DNA of 64,000 nt from Buttiauxella noackiae ATCC 51607 (GCF_001654865.1 NZ_LXEO01000047.1:62001-126000), one strand, 5' to 3'; counted from the first letter of the stretch, positions 1-13,438 are shown. Notes: a model not told the origin generated them from the letters alone. Program-made: numbers and translations.

Positions 1-1415
1 TGGTGCATCACCAGCACGCGATCCGCAAGCCCGCTGAACTCATCAAGATCGGATGAGATCATCAGCACCGCAACATTTTGAGCAGCCACACTTTTGATCA
101 GCTGATAGATATCCGCTCGCGCCGCCACATCCACACCGCGCGTTGGCTCATCAATGATGAGCAACAACGGATTGGCTTCAAGGCAGCGAGCTAACAGGAC
201 TTTTTGCTGATTACCACCGGAGAGCGTGCGTACCATCTGCCCGGCATCGTTGAGTTTGATCCCCAGCGCCCGGTGGTAGCGCTCCACTACCGCGGACTCC
301 CGTCTGCTTTGTTGCCACAGGCCCGGCTCGTTAAGCACCACGGTGTTCCAGCGGATCGGCGCATCAAGGAATAAACCGGAAACCTGGCGATCTTCTGGCA
401 GATAAATAAGCCCAAGATCAAGGCGCGCTTTGGTGCGATCGCGGCTAATTTCACGGTTTTCTAAATAAATGCGCCCACCGCGAACGGGCCGTAAACCGTA
501 GAGCGTTTCGGCAAGCTCAGTACGACCAGATCCCACCAGCCCGGCCAGGCCTACGATCTCACCTGCGTACAATTCAAAACTGAGATCGATAAATCCTTCA
601 CCGGTCAGCTCCTCTACGCGCAATACCGGAAAATCCTGCGGTTCGGTGCGACGATTTCCCGGCAATGCAAGCCACAATTTTTGCGTATCGCTTAACGCAT
701 GTTGGCGATCGTTCGGAGTCATGGCATTGATCAGTTGCTCATCAAGTAGCTGCGCAGTTTCACCTTGTAACACTACGGCACCGTCACGCATCACTGAGAT
801 ATGGCTGGCAAGCTGGCGGATTTCCGGCAATTTGTGGGAGATAAATACAATGCCCACGCCGAGACTTTGCAAGGCGCGGATCTGGCGAAATAACCGCTCA
901 GTTTCGCCCGGTGTAAGGGATGCGGTAGGTTCGTCCAGGATCAGGATCTTCGCTTCACGCATTAAACCGCGCAGGATCTCGACCATCTGTTGATCGGCAA
1001 CTTCCAGCGTGCTGGCTGTTGCGCTAAGTGGGATCTGACATTCAAGCTGCTGCATTTTCTCTTGCAGGCGCTTTTCCATATCGTTTTGCCGTGGCAGGCG
1101 AAAAAGGATGTTCTCGCGCACCGTCAGATTCGGGAACAACATCGGTTCTTGCGGCACAAGGTAAATGCCTAACTCATGTGCCTGCCCTGGTTTGAGGCGC
1201 CCAAATGCTTTGCCTTGTACCTTCAGTTCACCACTATCGGGGGTTTCCACACCGGCAAAAATCTTCATCAGTGTCGATTTCCCTGCCCCATTACCGCCCA
1301 GCAATGCGTGGACCTGCCCTGCATACAGAGCAAAATCAATACCTTTGAGCACGCTCACACCAGAAAACTGTTTGCTTATCTGGCGGGCTTCAAGCATTGC
1401 GGTGGTGTTGGGCAT
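1..1415 (-). CDS. lsrA: AI-2 import ABC transporter ATPase LsrA (3' end outside window)
   Basis: This is the ATP-binding subunit of the LsrACDB importer for autoinducer-2. The reading frame stays open to the left edge, so the C-terminus is missing. About 470 residues are visible, with two ABC domains as in sugar ABC ATPases. The first has Walker [10 protein letters not shown] near residue 37 and a Walker B ending LILDEPTAS. The second has the signature LSGGNQQK and Walker [11 protein letters not shown]. The start is the ATG at 1415, which gives [12 protein letters not shown]. It diverges from lsrR, the usual lsr arrangement, and lsrCDB should follow beyond the edge. Identity is secure from similarity to E. 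coli LsrA along the whole visible length. Confidence 0.93.
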   Translation of the reverse strand, partial: MPNTTAMLEARQISKQFSGVSVLKGIDFALYAGQVHALLGGNGAGKSTLMKIFAGVETPDSGELKVQGKAFGRLKPGQAHELGIYLVPQEPMLFPNLTVRENILFRLPRQNDMEKRLQEKMQQLECQIPLSATASTLEVADQQMVEILRGLMREAKILILDEPTASLTPGETERLFRQIRALQSLGVGIVFISHKLPEIRQLASHISVMRDGAVVLQGETAQLLDEQLINAMTPNDRQHALSDTQKLWLALPGNRRTEPQDFPVLRVEELTGEGFIDLSFELYAGEIVGLAGLVGSGRTELAETLYGLRPVRGGRIYLENREISRDRTKARLDLGLIYLPEDRQVSGLFLDAPIRWNTVVLNEPGLWQQSRRESAVVERYHRALGIKLNDAGQMVRTLSGGNQQKVLLARCLEANPLLLIIDEPTRGVDVAARADIYQLIKSVAAQNVAVLMISSDLDEFSGLADRVLVMH

Positions 1416-1628
1416 TGTCACTCCACAATTGAACAAAAGAGAAATTGAATTAATAATGTTCAAAAGCGTAGACGCCGGGTAATTTTTACAACAGGGCAGC
1501 GATCACAAAATTTTTAAATAGATCAGCTAAAACATTTGCATCTGAAAATGATCTTTTTGCCGTGCGCTTCACATTTTCTTACCCCGCACCTTCGAACATA
1601 TGATCTAAATTTTAATAAGAGTTCACTT
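1416..1628. promoter_or_regulatory. Divergent lsrA/lsrR control region
   Basis: This 213-bp AT-rich gap must hold both the lsrA and lsrR promoters. It contains a perfect 7-bp inverted repeat, TTGAACA at 1429-1435 and TGTTCAA at 1457-1463, with centres 28 bp apart. It lies just upstream of lsrA and is a candidate LsrR operator. LsrR represses lsr promoters until phospho-AI-2 binds, but the operator assignment here is inference. AAGAG near 1617 can serve as the lsrR ribosome binding site. Confidence 0.5.
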
Positions 1629-2600
1629 ATGAGCGATAAACGAGCAGCAGAAGAAGGGAAACTAGCAGCACTCCCAATGGCCGAAGAAGAGTTATTGGCA
1701 CGTGTGGCCTGGTCTTACTACCACGACGGCCTGACGCAGAATGACATTGGCGAGCGGCTTGGGCTGCCACGTTTAAAGATTTCACGCCTGCTGGAGAAAG
1801 GGCGTCAATCTGGGGTGATTCGCGTACAGATTAACTCGCGCTTTGAAGGATGCCTGGCTCTGGAAACCCAGTTGCAGCAGCGTTTCGGCCTCAAAATTGC
1901 GCGTGTACTTCCCGCGCATAATACCCCGCCGATGAACACGCGATTAGGCATTGGCGCGGCGCAATCGCTGATGGGGATTCTGGAACCGGGGCAAATGTTA
2001 GCGGTTGGATTTGGTGAGGCAACCATGAATTGCCTCCAGCATTTGAGCGGGTTTATCGGCTCGCAACAGATTCGCCTGGTGACGCTTTCCGGTGGCGTCG
2101 GGCCATATATGACGGGTATCGGCCAATTGGACGCGGCATGTAGCGTCAGCATGATCCCCGCCCCGCTGCGGGTTTCATCCCCGCAGGTGGCAGAAATTTT
2201 ACGCATGGAAGCAAGCGTGCGGGATGTGATCCTCGCCGCAACCGCCGCAGATGTCGCAGTGGTGGGTATCGGTGCTATCAATCAAAAGCGCGACGCCACG
2301 ATTTTGCGTTCCGGTTATATCAGCGAAGGAGAACAACTGATGTACGCCCGCAAAGGTGCGGTGGGCGATATTCTTGGCTATTTCCTGCAAGCGGATGGCG
2401 AACTGGTGGAAGGGTTGGAAATTCACCATGAATTGCTTGGCGTAACGCTCGACGATCTCGCGCATCTCCCAACGATTGTGGGCGTTGCGGGCGGCGTGGA
2501 CAAAGCGGACGCTATTTATGCCGCACTTCGAGGCCAGCGAATTAACGGCCTGGTGACGGAAGAAGAGACTGCGCGGGCGGTGTTGGCTTTGGCTGATTAA
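1629..2600 (+). CDS. lsrR: lsr operon transcriptional repressor LsrR
   Basis: LsrR represses the lsr transport operon and its own operon until phospho-AI-2 binds. The protein has 323 residues. A SorC-type helix-turn-helix lies near residues 20-60 ([20 protein letters not shown]), followed by a sugar-binding domain that includes [10 protein letters not shown]. The frame is open further upstream, to 1536, but ATG 1629 gives [10 protein letters not shown], follows an AAGAG, and gives about the family length (317 in E. coli). lsrK follows after 29 bp, so the two are probably cotranscribed. Confidence 0.93.
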   Translation: MSDKRAAEEGKLAALPMAEEELLARVAWSYYHDGLTQNDIGERLGLPRLKISRLLEKGRQSGVIRVQINSRFEGCLALETQLQQRFGLKIARVLPAHNTPPMNTRLGIGAAQSLMGILEPGQMLAVGFGEATMNCLQHLSGFIGSQQIRLVTLSGGVGPYMTGIGQLDAACSVSMIPAPLRVSSPQVAEILRMEASVRDVILAATAADVAVVGIGAINQKRDATILRSGYISEGEQLMYARKGAVGDILGYFLQADGELVEGLEIHHELLGVTLDDLAHLPTIVGVAGGVDKADAIYAALRGQRINGLVTEEETARAVLALAD

Positions 2601-2629
2601 CCTCGCGCCTTAGGTTGCGGGGATAATCA

Positions 2630-4222
2630 ATGAGTTACTTGTTGGCTTTAGACGCCGGGACGGGCAGTATTCGCGCCGTCATCTTTGATACTTCAGGCCA
2701 CCAGATTGCAGTTGGCCAGGCTGAATGGAAACATTTAAGCATCACTGATGTCCCCGGCTCGATGGAATTTGATCTCTCAACCAACTGGCAGCTTGCCTGC
2801 CAGTGCATCCGTGACGCTCTCCAAAAAGCACATCTTCCCCCTGGCGCTATCAGCGCAGTTTCCTGCTGTTCAATGCGCGAAGGGATCGTGCTCTACGACA
2901 GTAACGGCGATCCTATTTGGGCATGTGCCAACGTTGATGCCCGAGCCAGCCGCGAAGTCAGTGAACTTAAAGAGATCCACGATTTCCAGTTTGAATCCGA
3001 GGTTTATCATGTTTCTGGCCAAACGCTGGCGCTAAGCGCGATGCCGCGCCTGTTGTGGCTTGCGCATCATCGTCCGGATATTTACCGCAAGGCAGCCACC
3101 GTCACCATGATTAGCGACTGGCTGGCGGCTAAACTCAGCGGCGAGCTGGCGGTTGATCCTTCTAACGCAGGCACAACAGGAATGCTCGATCTGGCGACCC
3201 GTGACTGGCAGCCTGCGCTGATGGATATGGCAGGATTGCGGGCAGATATTCTCTCGCCGGTAAAAGAAACCGGCACGGTTCTTGGCGGTGTCACGCAAGA
3301 AGCGTCGCAGCACAGTGGTTTATTGGCTGGCACACCGGTGGTTATGGGTGGCGGCGATGTACAGCTAGGTTGTGTGGGTCTTGGCGTAGTTCGTGCCGGG
3401 CAAGCGGCAGTATTGGGTGGCACATTCTGGCAGCAAGTGGTGAACCTGCCCGCTATCAAAACCGATCCGGAGATGAATATCCGCATTAATCCGCATGTCA
3501 TCAGCAATATGGTGCAGGCAGAATCCATCAGCTTCTTTACCGGCCTGACGATGCGTTGGTTCCGGGATGCCTTCTGTGCCGAAGAAAAACTGCTGGCAGA
3601 AAGACTTGGCGTGGACACTTATGCCCTGCTCGAAGAGATGGCTGCCCGGGTTCCGGCGGGCTCTCATGGAGTGATGCCGATTTTCTCCGATGCCATGCAT
3701 TTCAAACAGTGGTATCACGCCGCACCGTCGTTTATTAACCTCTCAATCGACCCCGAAAAATGTAATAAAGCAACGCTATTCCGTGCGTTAGAAGAGAATG
3801 CAGCAATTGTTTCAGCGTGCAATCTTGAGCAGATTTCCGGTTTTTCCGGCATCCAGTTTGAATCATTAGTATTTGCAGGCGGCGGTTCTAAAGGCGCGTT
3901 GTGGAGCCAAATTCTTAGTGATGTAACGGGGTTGCCAGTGCGTGTGCCTGTAGTTAAAGAGGCAACAGCTCTCGGTTGTGCTATTGCCGCAGGAGTCGGC
4001 GCAGGGTTGTTTAATAATCTTGCTGAAACAGGTGAACGGCTGGTTCAATGGCAGCGCGAATTTACGCCAAATCTGGCGCACCGTGAGTTATATGACGAGA
4101 TGAAACGCAAGTGGCTGAAGGTATATGCCGATCAGCTCACGCTGGTGGATAGCGGTTTAACCACTTCTATGTGGCAAGCCCCAGGTCTGGTTATGCCATC
4201 TGCAACTCCACTCTCTCCGTAG
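2630..4222 (+). CDS. lsrK: Autoinducer-2 kinase LsrK
   Basis: LsrK phosphorylates imported AI-2 (DPD) with ATP. The product is trapped in the cytoplasm and is the LsrR inducer. The 530-residue protein is a two-domain FGGY-family carbohydrate kinase. The N-terminal phosphate-binding motif is [16 protein letters not shown], and the second ATPase-lobe motif is [14 protein letters not shown] near residue 415. Length matches E. coli LsrK. The last codons and the stop sit inside a perfect terminator hairpin shared with the convergent porin gene. Confidence 0.95.
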   Translation: MSYLLALDAGTGSIRAVIFDTSGHQIAVGQAEWKHLSITDVPGSMEFDLSTNWQLACQCIRDALQKAHLPPGAISAVSCCSMREGIVLYDSNGDPIWACANVDARASREVSELKEIHDFQFESEVYHVSGQTLALSAMPRLLWLAHHRPDIYRKAATVTMISDWLAAKLSGELAVDPSNAGTTGMLDLATRDWQPALMDMAGLRADILSPVKETGTVLGGVTQEASQHSGLLAGTPVVMGGGDVQLGCVGLGVVRAGQAAVLGGTFWQQVVNLPAIKTDPEMNIRINPHVISNMVQAESISFFTGLTMRWFRDAFCAEEKLLAERLGVDTYALLEEMAARVPAGSHGVMPIFSDAMHFKQWYHAAPSFINLSIDPEKCNKATLFRALEENAAIVSACNLEQISGFSGIQFESLVFAGGGSKGALWSQILSDVTGLPVRVPVVKEATALGCAIAAGVGAGLFNNLAETGERLVQWQREFTPNLAHRELYDEMKRKWLKVYADQLTLVDSGLTTSMWQAPGLVMPSATPLSP

Positions 4223-4233
4223 GGAGAGAGTGG
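4208..4233. terminator. Hairpin between lsrK and porin gene
   Basis: A perfect 11-bp inverted repeat (CCACTCTCTCC, loop GTAG, GGAGAGAGTGG) spans the lsrK stop codon at 4220-4222. There is no long T run on either side. Its place between convergent genes suggests a bidirectional terminator or 3'-end-stabilising hairpin. Confidence 0.6.
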
Positions 4234-4249
4234 GTATCTATTATCAAAA

Positions 4250-5638
4250 TCAGAAATAGTATTTAAAGCGCACGCGGCCACCGTAACGGGTGTTATCGCT
4301 GCCATCGTCCGATTCATGATCGGCGCTGACCCATGACACGTAAGTACCCAGATAAATATTGAAATTCCTCATGCCCATCACATTCGGGAACAGATATGAA
4401 GAGTGAATGGTATGGATATCATAAGTGCCAGCGTTGGTAATCCAGCAGTCGTTATCGCAGTTATTCACGGCGTTTGTCACATCAAACTTGTCGATATCGT
4501 TGTGGGCATAAATATAACCGAGTTCGAAGTTATGCCATAAAGCGTTCGCGCCTACGGTAAAGTCGGTTTCGTCGGCGGCATCCAGATAAGCGGTATTCAG
4601 GTTGGCGACAACTCCATCATCAGGATCGGTTTTCTGGCCGTTCCACGTCATGGTTAAGCCATAACCGGTACGATCGGACTGGTCGACCGTCTGACCATTC
4701 GCATCTTTATAACCGTAGGCATTATTCACCACCTGCGCTTCCATCGCCGCGGCAATGGAGAAATTATCCTGTGACCAGGAAATCACCGGTCGCAGATAGG
4801 CTACGTTTTTGTCGTTCGTCAGTTCATTACCGTGATAAGACTTGTCCTGATACAGCGAGGTACCATTCTCTAACAAGGTATTGAGTTCGAAATACCAGCT
4901 GTCGATATTTTTGCTCAACATGAAGTTGCCGCCAGAATCACTACGCCCGCGCCCTTCTTTCATCATATAGATGTAGCCGTAGCCATCGCGGTATAAATCG
5001 TTGGCGGTATTACCGGAATACTCAACAAAGGTATCCTGGTTAAGCGGGAACATATCGTAGGCTTCGAAACGGCCGACTTTAATTTTCCAGTCGTTTTCAT
5101 GACCAAAGAAAAAAGCCGCATCATCGAGATTCATATGGCCGGTTAAGTCAGCCAACGGTTGGGCCGTGAAGCCTGCAAAATTACCATTGTCCATACGGCG
5201 ATAACCATCAAAGCCCAACAACAGACGGCCATTAATATCCCAACGTTCATTATTACCATCGGCCCAGTTAGTATTAGCGCTACGATGCATAGATGTCAGG
5301 CCATTACTTCGGCTCGCAGCATCCATATTAACCTCTACATCCCCATATATTTTAAGATCGCCATAACCGGTTAATGTTAATTTCGGGGATTGGTTATCGG
5401 ATTTACTGCTGGTCGATTGTTCGCTAACAACCGCGATAGGGGCAGTGACGGGTGCTGGGGTTGCTTTTATTTGTTGAATTTCTGCTTCTGCACTGGCTGC
5501 ACGTTTTTCTGCAGCTGCTAAGCGTTGTTCTAATTGGTTTAATCGTTGTTCCAACTCACTTTCTTGAGTTGCGGCCATTGCCCCGCTTGATAAAATAGTA
5601 GCCGTTAATAATGTCAGTAATTTTATTTTCATATGCAT
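4250..5638 (-). CDS. Outer-membrane carbohydrate porin, RafY/ScrY-like
   Basis: This 462-residue protein is an outer-membrane beta-barrel. It has a signal peptide (residues 1-22, cleavage after GAMA), then a heptad-rich coiled coil (about 25-60, EQRLNQLEQRLAAAEKR), a Pro/Ala/Ser linker, and a barrel ending in aromatic KYYF, the usual C-terminal OMP signal. A periplasmic coiled coil before a sugar porin is typical of ScrY and RafY. The barrel reads most like the raffinose-porin RafY group, from memory. The substrate is unknown and no sugar-utilisation genes adjoin it, although AI-2, a sugar-like molecule, is handled next door. ATG 5638 is chosen because AAGG lies 6 nt upstream; a second ATG at 5632 is possible. 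Confidence 0.72.
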   Translation of the reverse strand: MHMKIKLLTLLTATILSSGAMAATQESELEQRLNQLEQRLAAAEKRAASAEAEIQQIKATPAPVTAPIAVVSEQSTSSKSDNQSPKLTLTGYGDLKIYGDVEVNMDAASRSNGLTSMHRSANTNWADGNNERWDINGRLLLGFDGYRRMDNGNFAGFTAQPLADLTGHMNLDDAAFFFGHENDWKIKVGRFEAYDMFPLNQDTFVEYSGNTANDLYRDGYGYIYMMKEGRGRSDSGGNFMLSKNIDSWYFELNTLLENGTSLYQDKSYHGNELTNDKNVAYLRPVISWSQDNFSIAAAMEAQVVNNAYGYKDANGQTVDQSDRTGYGLTMTWNGQKTDPDDGVVANLNTAYLDAADETDFTVGANALWHNFELGYIYAHNDIDKFDVTNAVNNCDNDCWITNAGTYDIHTIHSSYLFPNVMGMRNFNIYLGTYVSWVSADHESDDGSDNTRYGGRVRFKYYF

Positions 5639-8077
<2,439 letters not shown>

Positions 8078-8087
8078 CGCTAAATGT

Positions 8088-8160
8088 CTGATGGCGCTGC
8101 GCTTATCAGAACTAAAGGCTAAATTTTGTAGGGTGGATAAGCGATAAGCGTCATCCACCC
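8088..8160. repeat. REP-like palindromic repeats, cluster 1
   Basis: There are two imperfect palindromes. The first is CTGAT...ATCAG (8088-8109). The second is GGGTGGAT (8131-8138) pairing with ATCCACCC (8153-8160). The GGTGGAT...ATCCACC unit recurs in five other gaps of this window, always between genes. Confidence 0.75.
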
Positions 8161-8182
8161 TTTTCACCAAAAGTGACAAATT

Positions 8183-9319
8183 TTAGCGGTGGCGACCCAG
8201 CTTCACAGCTTTTAAAACAACAAATTTCTTGTTGGTAGCAACGGTGTCACAGTTACCGAAGATCTTCTTCAGTTTGTGATAATAGTCGAGGTGGCGGTTA
8301 GCAACGATGTACAGCTCACCGCCATTTTGCAGACAACGACGGGCATGGTGGAACATTTCCCACGCCACCTGATCGGTCAAAGAGTGCTGCTGATGGAACG
8401 GCGGGTTGCACAGGATCGTGTTAAAACGATACGGCTCAACACCAGAAAGTGCGTTGTTAATCATAAACTCGCAGCGATCCAGATTTTCCGGCATGTTGGT
8501 TTCAACGTTCAGGCGGCTTGACGCCACTGCCATCGGTGATTCATCAACAAATACCACTTTCGCATCCGGATTCTGTTCCAGCAGATGCAGGCCAATCACA
8601 CCGTTACCACAACCTAAATCGACGATTTCGCCTTCAAGGTTACCTGGCAGGTTCTCGATAAAGAAGCGAGCGCCAATATCCAGCCCGGTACGAGAGAAGA
8701 CGTTTGCGTGGTTGTGAATCGTCCACGGCGTCCCATCCAGTTTCCAGCTCAGGGTTTCTGCGGCATCTTTCAGCACTGGTGCGCTGAAAGTACAGTTGAT
8801 CAGGCGCGCTTTTTTCCAGGCCAGTGTGGTAGTGGTCGGCCCAAGAATTTTTTCAAACAACTCGATAGTTGAGTTGTGAATATCACGCGTTTTCGCGCCT
8901 GCGATAATGCGCGTTTGCGGTGTAACGACAGCGTGCAGCGAACGCAGTTGTTGTTCCAGCAATGCCAGCGTTTTAGGGATCTTAATCAGAACCACTGCTG
9001 GTGCTTCCGGGTAAGGAACGTTGCTATCAAGGAACGTTACGCTGGACTCAACGATGCCGTTCTCACGCAAGTTCTCACGGATGGCCAGTTCACTAAGGTA
9101 CGAATCACTGATGCTATAAGGCTTGTGTTCAGCCAGTACGCAAGACAGCGCTCCGAAGTTGTCGTTAAAAATCAGGACCGGGCCACTGATTTCGATTTCG
9201 TCCAGTTGCTGCAAAAGATAATCATCGGCAGCTTCCCACGCCTGTAGTGGGTTAACGTCATCCGTTTCTGGAAAACGTTTTAGTGTCAGTGAACGGAAAC
9301 CGTTGTCTAATTGGCTCAT
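8183..9319 (-). CDS. rlmG: 23S rRNA (guanine-1835-N2) methyltransferase RlmG
   Basis: RlmG methylates G1835 of 23S rRNA using SAM. The 378-residue protein has a degenerate N-terminal methyltransferase-like half ([11 protein letters not shown] region) and an active C-terminal half with the SAM motif [12 protein letters not shown] near residue 235 and catalytic NPPFH near 310. This is the RsmC/RlmG two-domain layout and the usual length. The ATG at 9319 has a strong AGGAGGG upstream. It diverges from ygjP, as in E. coli. Confidence 0.94.
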   Translation of the reverse strand: MSQLDNGFRSLTLKRFPETDDVNPLQAWEAADDYLLQQLDEIEISGPVLIFNDNFGALSCVLAEHKPYSISDSYLSELAIRENLRENGIVESSVTFLDSNVPYPEAPAVVLIKIPKTLALLEQQLRSLHAVVTPQTRIIAGAKTRDIHNSTIELFEKILGPTTTTLAWKKARLINCTFSAPVLKDAAETLSWKLDGTPWTIHNHANVFSRTGLDIGARFFIENLPGNLEGEIVDLGCGNGVIGLHLLEQNPDAKVVFVDESPMAVASSRLNVETNMPENLDRCEFMINNALSGVEPYRFNTILCNPPFHQQHSLTDQVAWEMFHHARRCLQNGGELYIVANRHLDYYHKLKKIFGNCDTVATNKKFVVLKAVKLGRHR

Positions 9320-9436
9320 CGGCCCTCCTGGATGGTAAAATTTCGGCGTTATCCCCGAATGGGGGCGTGAGTATACCCTTTTTTTTCCTCAAACTGCGCA
9401 ACTGCCTTTTGAAAGACGTCGAGCGAGCGAGATCTA

Positions 9437-9937
9437 ATGAGCAATTTAACCTACCTTCAAGGCTATCCCGAGCATTTGCTCGCACAGGTCAGAACATTAA
9501 TTGCGGAACAACGTCTGGGCGAGGTGCTGCAAAAACGGTATCCGGATACACATAACATCACTACCGATAAAGCGTTGTATGCGTGGACGCAAGACCTGAA
9601 AAACCAATATCTGCGTAATGCTCCGCCCGTGAATAAAGTGGCTTATGACAACAAGATCCACGTGCTAAATAATGCTCTGGGCTTGCACACAGCAGTGTCA
9701 CGCGTTCAGGGGAACAAGCTGAAAGCCAAAGCGGAGATTCGTGTCGCAACGGTATTTAAGAATGGGCCAGAAGCCTTTTTGCGCATGATTGTGGTTCACG
9801 AACTGGCGCACCTGAAAGAAAAAGACCACAACAAAGCATTCTATTCACTGTGCTGCCATATGGAGCCGCAATATCACCAACTGGAGTTTGATACACGCCT
9901 GTGGTTAACGCAGATGGCGTTAAGCGGGCAGGCGTGA
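9437..9937 (+). CDS. ygjP: YgjP-like metal-dependent hydrolase
   Basis: This 166-residue protein belongs to the YgjP (DUF45) family of zinc-metallopeptidase-like proteins. The zinc motif HELAHLKEKDH (HExxH) is near residue 117, and a downstream CCHMEPQYHQLE supplies a further possible ligand. The substrate and role are unknown. The start MSNLTYLQGYPE matches the E. coli protein. The order fadH-rlmG-ygjP is conserved with E. coli. Confidence 0.9.
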   Translation: MSNLTYLQGYPEHLLAQVRTLIAEQRLGEVLQKRYPDTHNITTDKALYAWTQDLKNQYLRNAPPVNKVAYDNKIHVLNNALGLHTAVSRVQGNKLKAKAEIRVATVFKNGPEAFLRMIVVHELAHLKEKDHNKAFYSLCCHMEPQYHQLEFDTRLWLTQMALSGQA

Positions 9938-9945
9938 GAGGAAAC

Positions 9946-10018
9946 GGTGGATGGCGCCTACGCTAATCCACCATACAGCTTCAATTCGCAGGTCGGATTA
10001 GCTCGGCGACATCCGGCA
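9946..10018. repeat. REP-like palindromic repeats, cluster 2
   Basis: Two units lie between convergent ygjP and dhaK. GGTGGAT (9946-9952) pairs with ATCCACC (9966-9972). GGTCGGAT (9991-9998) pairs loosely with ATCCGGC (10011-10017). Confidence 0.75.
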
Positions 10019-10021
10019 CAA

Positions 10022-11659
10022 TCAGTTAATGCCTGCAAAGACCGCCGCAATCGCCACAGCCCCAGGATCTTTCACCCCTTTCAGGTTATCGCTGTTCACA
10101 TATGACGAGCGCCCGGCATTCGCCTTTTGCATCTGCGCCGTTGCCTCTGCGCCATCTTGCGCAGCCTTCACAGCAGCGTTCAGGCCACTCTCTTTCAAGG
10201 CTTCAAGCGCGGGTTGTAATGCATCTATCAATGTACGATCGCCAAGATCGGCCCCGCCGTAGCGTTTCATCTGCTCGAGGCCAAACAATAACGCATCTGC
10301 AATCTTTTGCTTGTTAGCGACTTTTTGCCCGGCAGCTGTGAAGAAAATAGACATCAGCACGCCGCTTGAACCACCCATAACTGTTGCCAGGCGTTCTCCG
10401 ACTAACTCAAGCAGTGATGCGGTATCATTTAATGGCAGCTTTCCGTCATCGTTAAGCTGCGCGATATCCCGCGCGCCCTGTGCAAACGTGGAGCCGGTGT
10501 CGCCATCCCCGACTTTTGCATCCAGAGCATTTAACACTTTTTCCTGCTCAATCAGCGTTTTCGTGATGCGTTCAACCAGCGCTTTAACCGTGTCGTTGTC
10601 AGACGGTTTTGCATGCGTCCCCTCACGAATGACATTGTGTTTTTGCATCGGCATCGCATGGAGTTTTACCATCGGGTGCCAGCCTGCGGTTTCGACATCC
10701 GCCTGCAACGCTTTAATAAATGTCTCATTCAGAGCAATGGCCGAGAGCGAAAACCCTTTCATATCGAGCGCAGTAACCAGCGGTGCAGGGCCAATCAAAT
10801 AGTCGATTTGCTCTTTCATTTCTGAATGCACTAACTCTTTAGTCAGGATGGCCATTTCCAGCGATGACACACCGCCCAGGTTGTTTACCAGTACCGCAAG
10901 TCTTGCCTCTTTACCGGTTTTCTTATGCAGATGTTTTACCAGGGTAGACACGGTTTCCTGGCTATTCTGGCTGGCAACGGTGCTTGCTCCAGGTTCGCCG
11001 TGAATACCCAGCCCTAACTCAACATGACCGCCTTTGATGCGCCCTTCTTCCTCGTTTTGATCGGGAAGATTGCAGGTTTGCATGGCGACACCGATGCTGG
11101 CAATGCTGTCGCAGGCGCTTTGCGCGATGTCTCGAACATCACTCAATGATTTCCCCTGCTCTGCGGCAAAGCCCGCAATTTTATGTACCAGTACCGTCCC
11201 GGCAATTCCACGCGGCTGCTTGTTATCCGGCAACGAAATATCGTCACCAACAATCACCATCTCCACTTTCAGGCCATATTTCTTTGCCTTTTCCGCCGCC
11301 AACCCGAAATTAAGACGATCGCCGGTATAGTTTTTAACGATAAGCAGACAACCTCTGTCTCCCGTTACCGCCACAATTGCATTTAAAACCGCATCCACAC
11401 TTGGCGAAGCAAATAAGTCACCACATACCGCAGCGGTGAGCATCCCCTTCCCAACAAAGCCTGCGTGTGCGGGTTCATGGCCCGAACCACCGCCAGAAAT
11501 AATTGCTACTTTGCTTTTGTTCCAGTCTTTGCGTACCACCACGCGAATAGCGGGATCGGTATCTAACCGGGCCACATTATGAAAACGAGAGCTGATGATG
11601 ACGCCTTCAATAGCATCGCTGACCATTTGCTGACGGTCATTAAAGAAGAATCTGGACAT
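10022..11659 (-). CDS. dhaK: ATP-dependent dihydroxyacetone kinase (fused DhaK-DhaL type)
   Basis: This enzyme phosphorylates dihydroxyacetone (glycerone) with ATP to give DHAP. At 545 residues it is the single-chain form, as in Citrobacter freundii, not the PTS-dependent DhaKLM split form. The N-terminal DAK1 domain has GGGSGHEPAHAG near 55 and the His that binds DHA covalently in LGIHGEPG near 220. The C-terminal DAK2 domain has the Mg-ATP motif KVGDGDTGSTF near 385. It stands alone: no glycerol dehydrogenase or dha regulator is nearby. That suggests a housekeeping DHA scavenging role, which is inference. Confidence 0.93.
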   Translation of the reverse strand: MSRFFFNDRQQMVSDAIEGVIISSRFHNVARLDTDPAIRVVVRKDWNKSKVAIISGGGSGHEPAHAGFVGKGMLTAAVCGDLFASPSVDAVLNAIVAVTGDRGCLLIVKNYTGDRLNFGLAAEKAKKYGLKVEMVIVGDDISLPDNKQPRGIAGTVLVHKIAGFAAEQGKSLSDVRDIAQSACDSIASIGVAMQTCNLPDQNEEEGRIKGGHVELGLGIHGEPGASTVASQNSQETVSTLVKHLHKKTGKEARLAVLVNNLGGVSSLEMAILTKELVHSEMKEQIDYLIGPAPLVTALDMKGFSLSAIALNETFIKALQADVETAGWHPMVKLHAMPMQKHNVIREGTHAKPSDNDTVKALVERITKTLIEQEKVLNALDAKVGDGDTGSTFAQGARDIAQLNDDGKLPLNDTASLLELVGERLATVMGGSSGVLMSIFFTAAGQKVANKQKIADALLFGLEQMKRYGGADLGDRTLIDALQPALEALKESGLNAAVKAAQDGAEATAQMQKANAGRSSYVNSDNLKGVKDPGAVAIAAVFAGIN

Positions 11660-11795
11660 ATTTCCTCAACAATAAGTAATACATATGCAAAGCATAGCCT
11701 TTGCTGCGAGAGATGCCGCAATCCAGGATTTTTGAGTGATGACGATCCCTATCCACTTGCTATGCTTATGGAAATGTCGCCACAGGAAAATCACC

Positions 11796-13298
11796 ATGAC
11801 TGCGCCACTCCTGATTGCCAGAACCACTGAACAAGAACTACATCTGTTGCCCGGCATGGCAAACCGTCACGGGCTAATAACCGGTGCTACGGGCACAGGT
11901 AAAACAGTGACGCTGCAAAAACTAGCCGAGTCATTTTCAGAAATCGGTGTGCCAGTATTTATGGCTGATGTAAAAGGCGACCTCACAGGTATTGCGCAAG
12001 AAGGTGCTGAATCGGAAAAATTGCTCGCAAGGCTTGCAAAAATTGGCGTGACGGACTGGTCACCTCATAGCAATCCCGTTGTCTTGTGGGATATTTTTGG
12101 CGAAAAAGGCCATCCGGTGCGAGCAACGGTGTCCGATCTTGGCCCACTGCTACTTTCGCGCCTGCTCAACCTCAATGAAGTGCAAGCAGGTGTACTGCAA
12201 ATCATCTTCCGCATTGCCGACGATCAGGGTCTATTGCTGCTCGATTTTAAAGATCTGCGCGCGGCGACGCAGTACATCGGCGATAACGCAAAATCGTTCC
12301 AGAACCAGTATGGCAACATCAGTAGTGCATCTGTGGGCGCTATTCAGCGTGGGCTATTGCAGCTTGAGCAACAGGGCGCTGAATACTTCTTTGGCGAACC
12401 AATGCTGGATATCAAAGACTGGATGCGCACTGATGCCAATGGTAAGGGAATTATCAATATTCTATCGGCCGAAAAGCTCTATCAGATGCCGAAACTGTAC
12501 GCCGCTAGCCTATTGTGGATGCTTTCTGAAATCTATGAGCAACTCCCCGAAGCAGGTGACCTGGAAAAGCCAAAACTGGTGTTCTTTTTCGACGAAGCAC
12601 ACCTGTTATTTAACGATGCTCCACAAGTATTGTTGGACAAAATCGAGCAGGTTATTCGCCTGATACGCTCCAAGGGCGTTGGGGTCTACTTTGTTTCCCA
12701 AAACCCGTCTGATATTCCGGATGTGGTGTTAGGGCAGCTTGGCAACCGTATTCAGCATGCACTGCGTGCTTTTACGCCTAAAGACCAGAAAGCCGTTAAA
12801 ACTGCCGCACAAACCATGCGCGCTAATCCAAAATTCGATACCGAAAAAGCGATTCAGGAGCTAGGCACCGGCGAGGCACTAATCTCTTTGCTGGATGAAA
12901 AAGGCAGCCCGACGGTAGTTGAGCGAGCTATGGTTATCGCCCCATGTTCACGCATGGGGCCAGTCACTGACGATGAACGCAACGGGCTTTTGAACCATTC
13001 AACGTTGTACGGTAAATATGATGAAACGGTCGACAGGGAATCGGCGTATGAGCGCTTACAACAGGGCGTTCAGACAGCTGGTGAACAGCAAAATGCACCA
13101 CCCGCTAAAGGTGAATCGGTGGCCGTTGATAACGGTATTCTCGGCGGGCTAAAAGATATTCTGTTTGGTACTACGGGGCCGCGAGGCGGCAAGAAAGACG
13201 GCGTGGTGCAAACCATGGCAAAAAGCGCGGCCCGTCAGGTAACGAACCAAATTATTCGCGGAGTTTTAGGCAGTATTATGGGCGGGCGTAAGCGCTGA
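11796..13298 (+). CDS. yjgR: YjgR, HerA/FtsK-like P-loop NTPase (DUF853)
   Basis: YjgR is a DUF853-family ATPase of unknown cellular role, related to HerA/FtsK motor proteins. The 500-residue protein has Walker [13 protein letters not shown] near residue 27 and Walker [12 protein letters not shown] near 270. The Gln-rich, basic C-terminal tail ends GGRKR. The frame is open from 11736, but ATG 11796 ([15 protein letters not shown]) follows AGGAAAA and gives the E. coli length. It is convergent with lptG across a repeat cluster. Confidence 0.9.
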   Translation: MTAPLLIARTTEQELHLLPGMANRHGLITGATGTGKTVTLQKLAESFSEIGVPVFMADVKGDLTGIAQEGAESEKLLARLAKIGVTDWSPHSNPVVLWDIFGEKGHPVRATVSDLGPLLLSRLLNLNEVQAGVLQIIFRIADDQGLLLLDFKDLRAATQYIGDNAKSFQNQYGNISSASVGAIQRGLLQLEQQGAEYFFGEPMLDIKDWMRTDANGKGIINILSAEKLYQMPKLYAASLLWMLSEIYEQLPEAGDLEKPKLVFFFDEAHLLFNDAPQVLLDKIEQVIRLIRSKGVGVYFVSQNPSDIPDVVLGQLGNRIQHALRAFTPKDQKAVKTAAQTMRANPKFDTEKAIQELGTGEALISLLDEKGSPTVVERAMVIAPCSRMGPVTDDERNGLLNHSTLYGKYDETVDRESAYERLQQGVQTAGEQQNAPPAKGESVAVDNGILGGLKDILFGTTGPRGGKKDGVVQTMAKSAARQVTNQIIRGVLGSIMGGRKR

Positions 13299-13314
13299 TT
13301 TTCTTCAAAATACT

Positions 13315-13436
13315 GGTGGATGGCGCTAGCGCTTATCCACCCTACAAATTCGTTTTTTTTGGTGGATGGCGCTGCGCTTATCCCCCCTACACACCGATGC
13401 GGTAGGTCGGGTAAGGCGCAAGCCGCCACCCGACAT
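13315..13436. repeat. REP-like palindromic repeats, cluster 3 (three units)
   Basis: Three units fill the gap between yjgR and lptG. They are GGTGGAT...ATCCACC (13315-13341), a near-copy with one arm altered (13361-13388), and GTCGGGT...ACCCGAC (13406-13434). The mixed unit types in one cluster resemble BIMEs. Confidence 0.78.
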
Positions 13437-13438
13437 TT

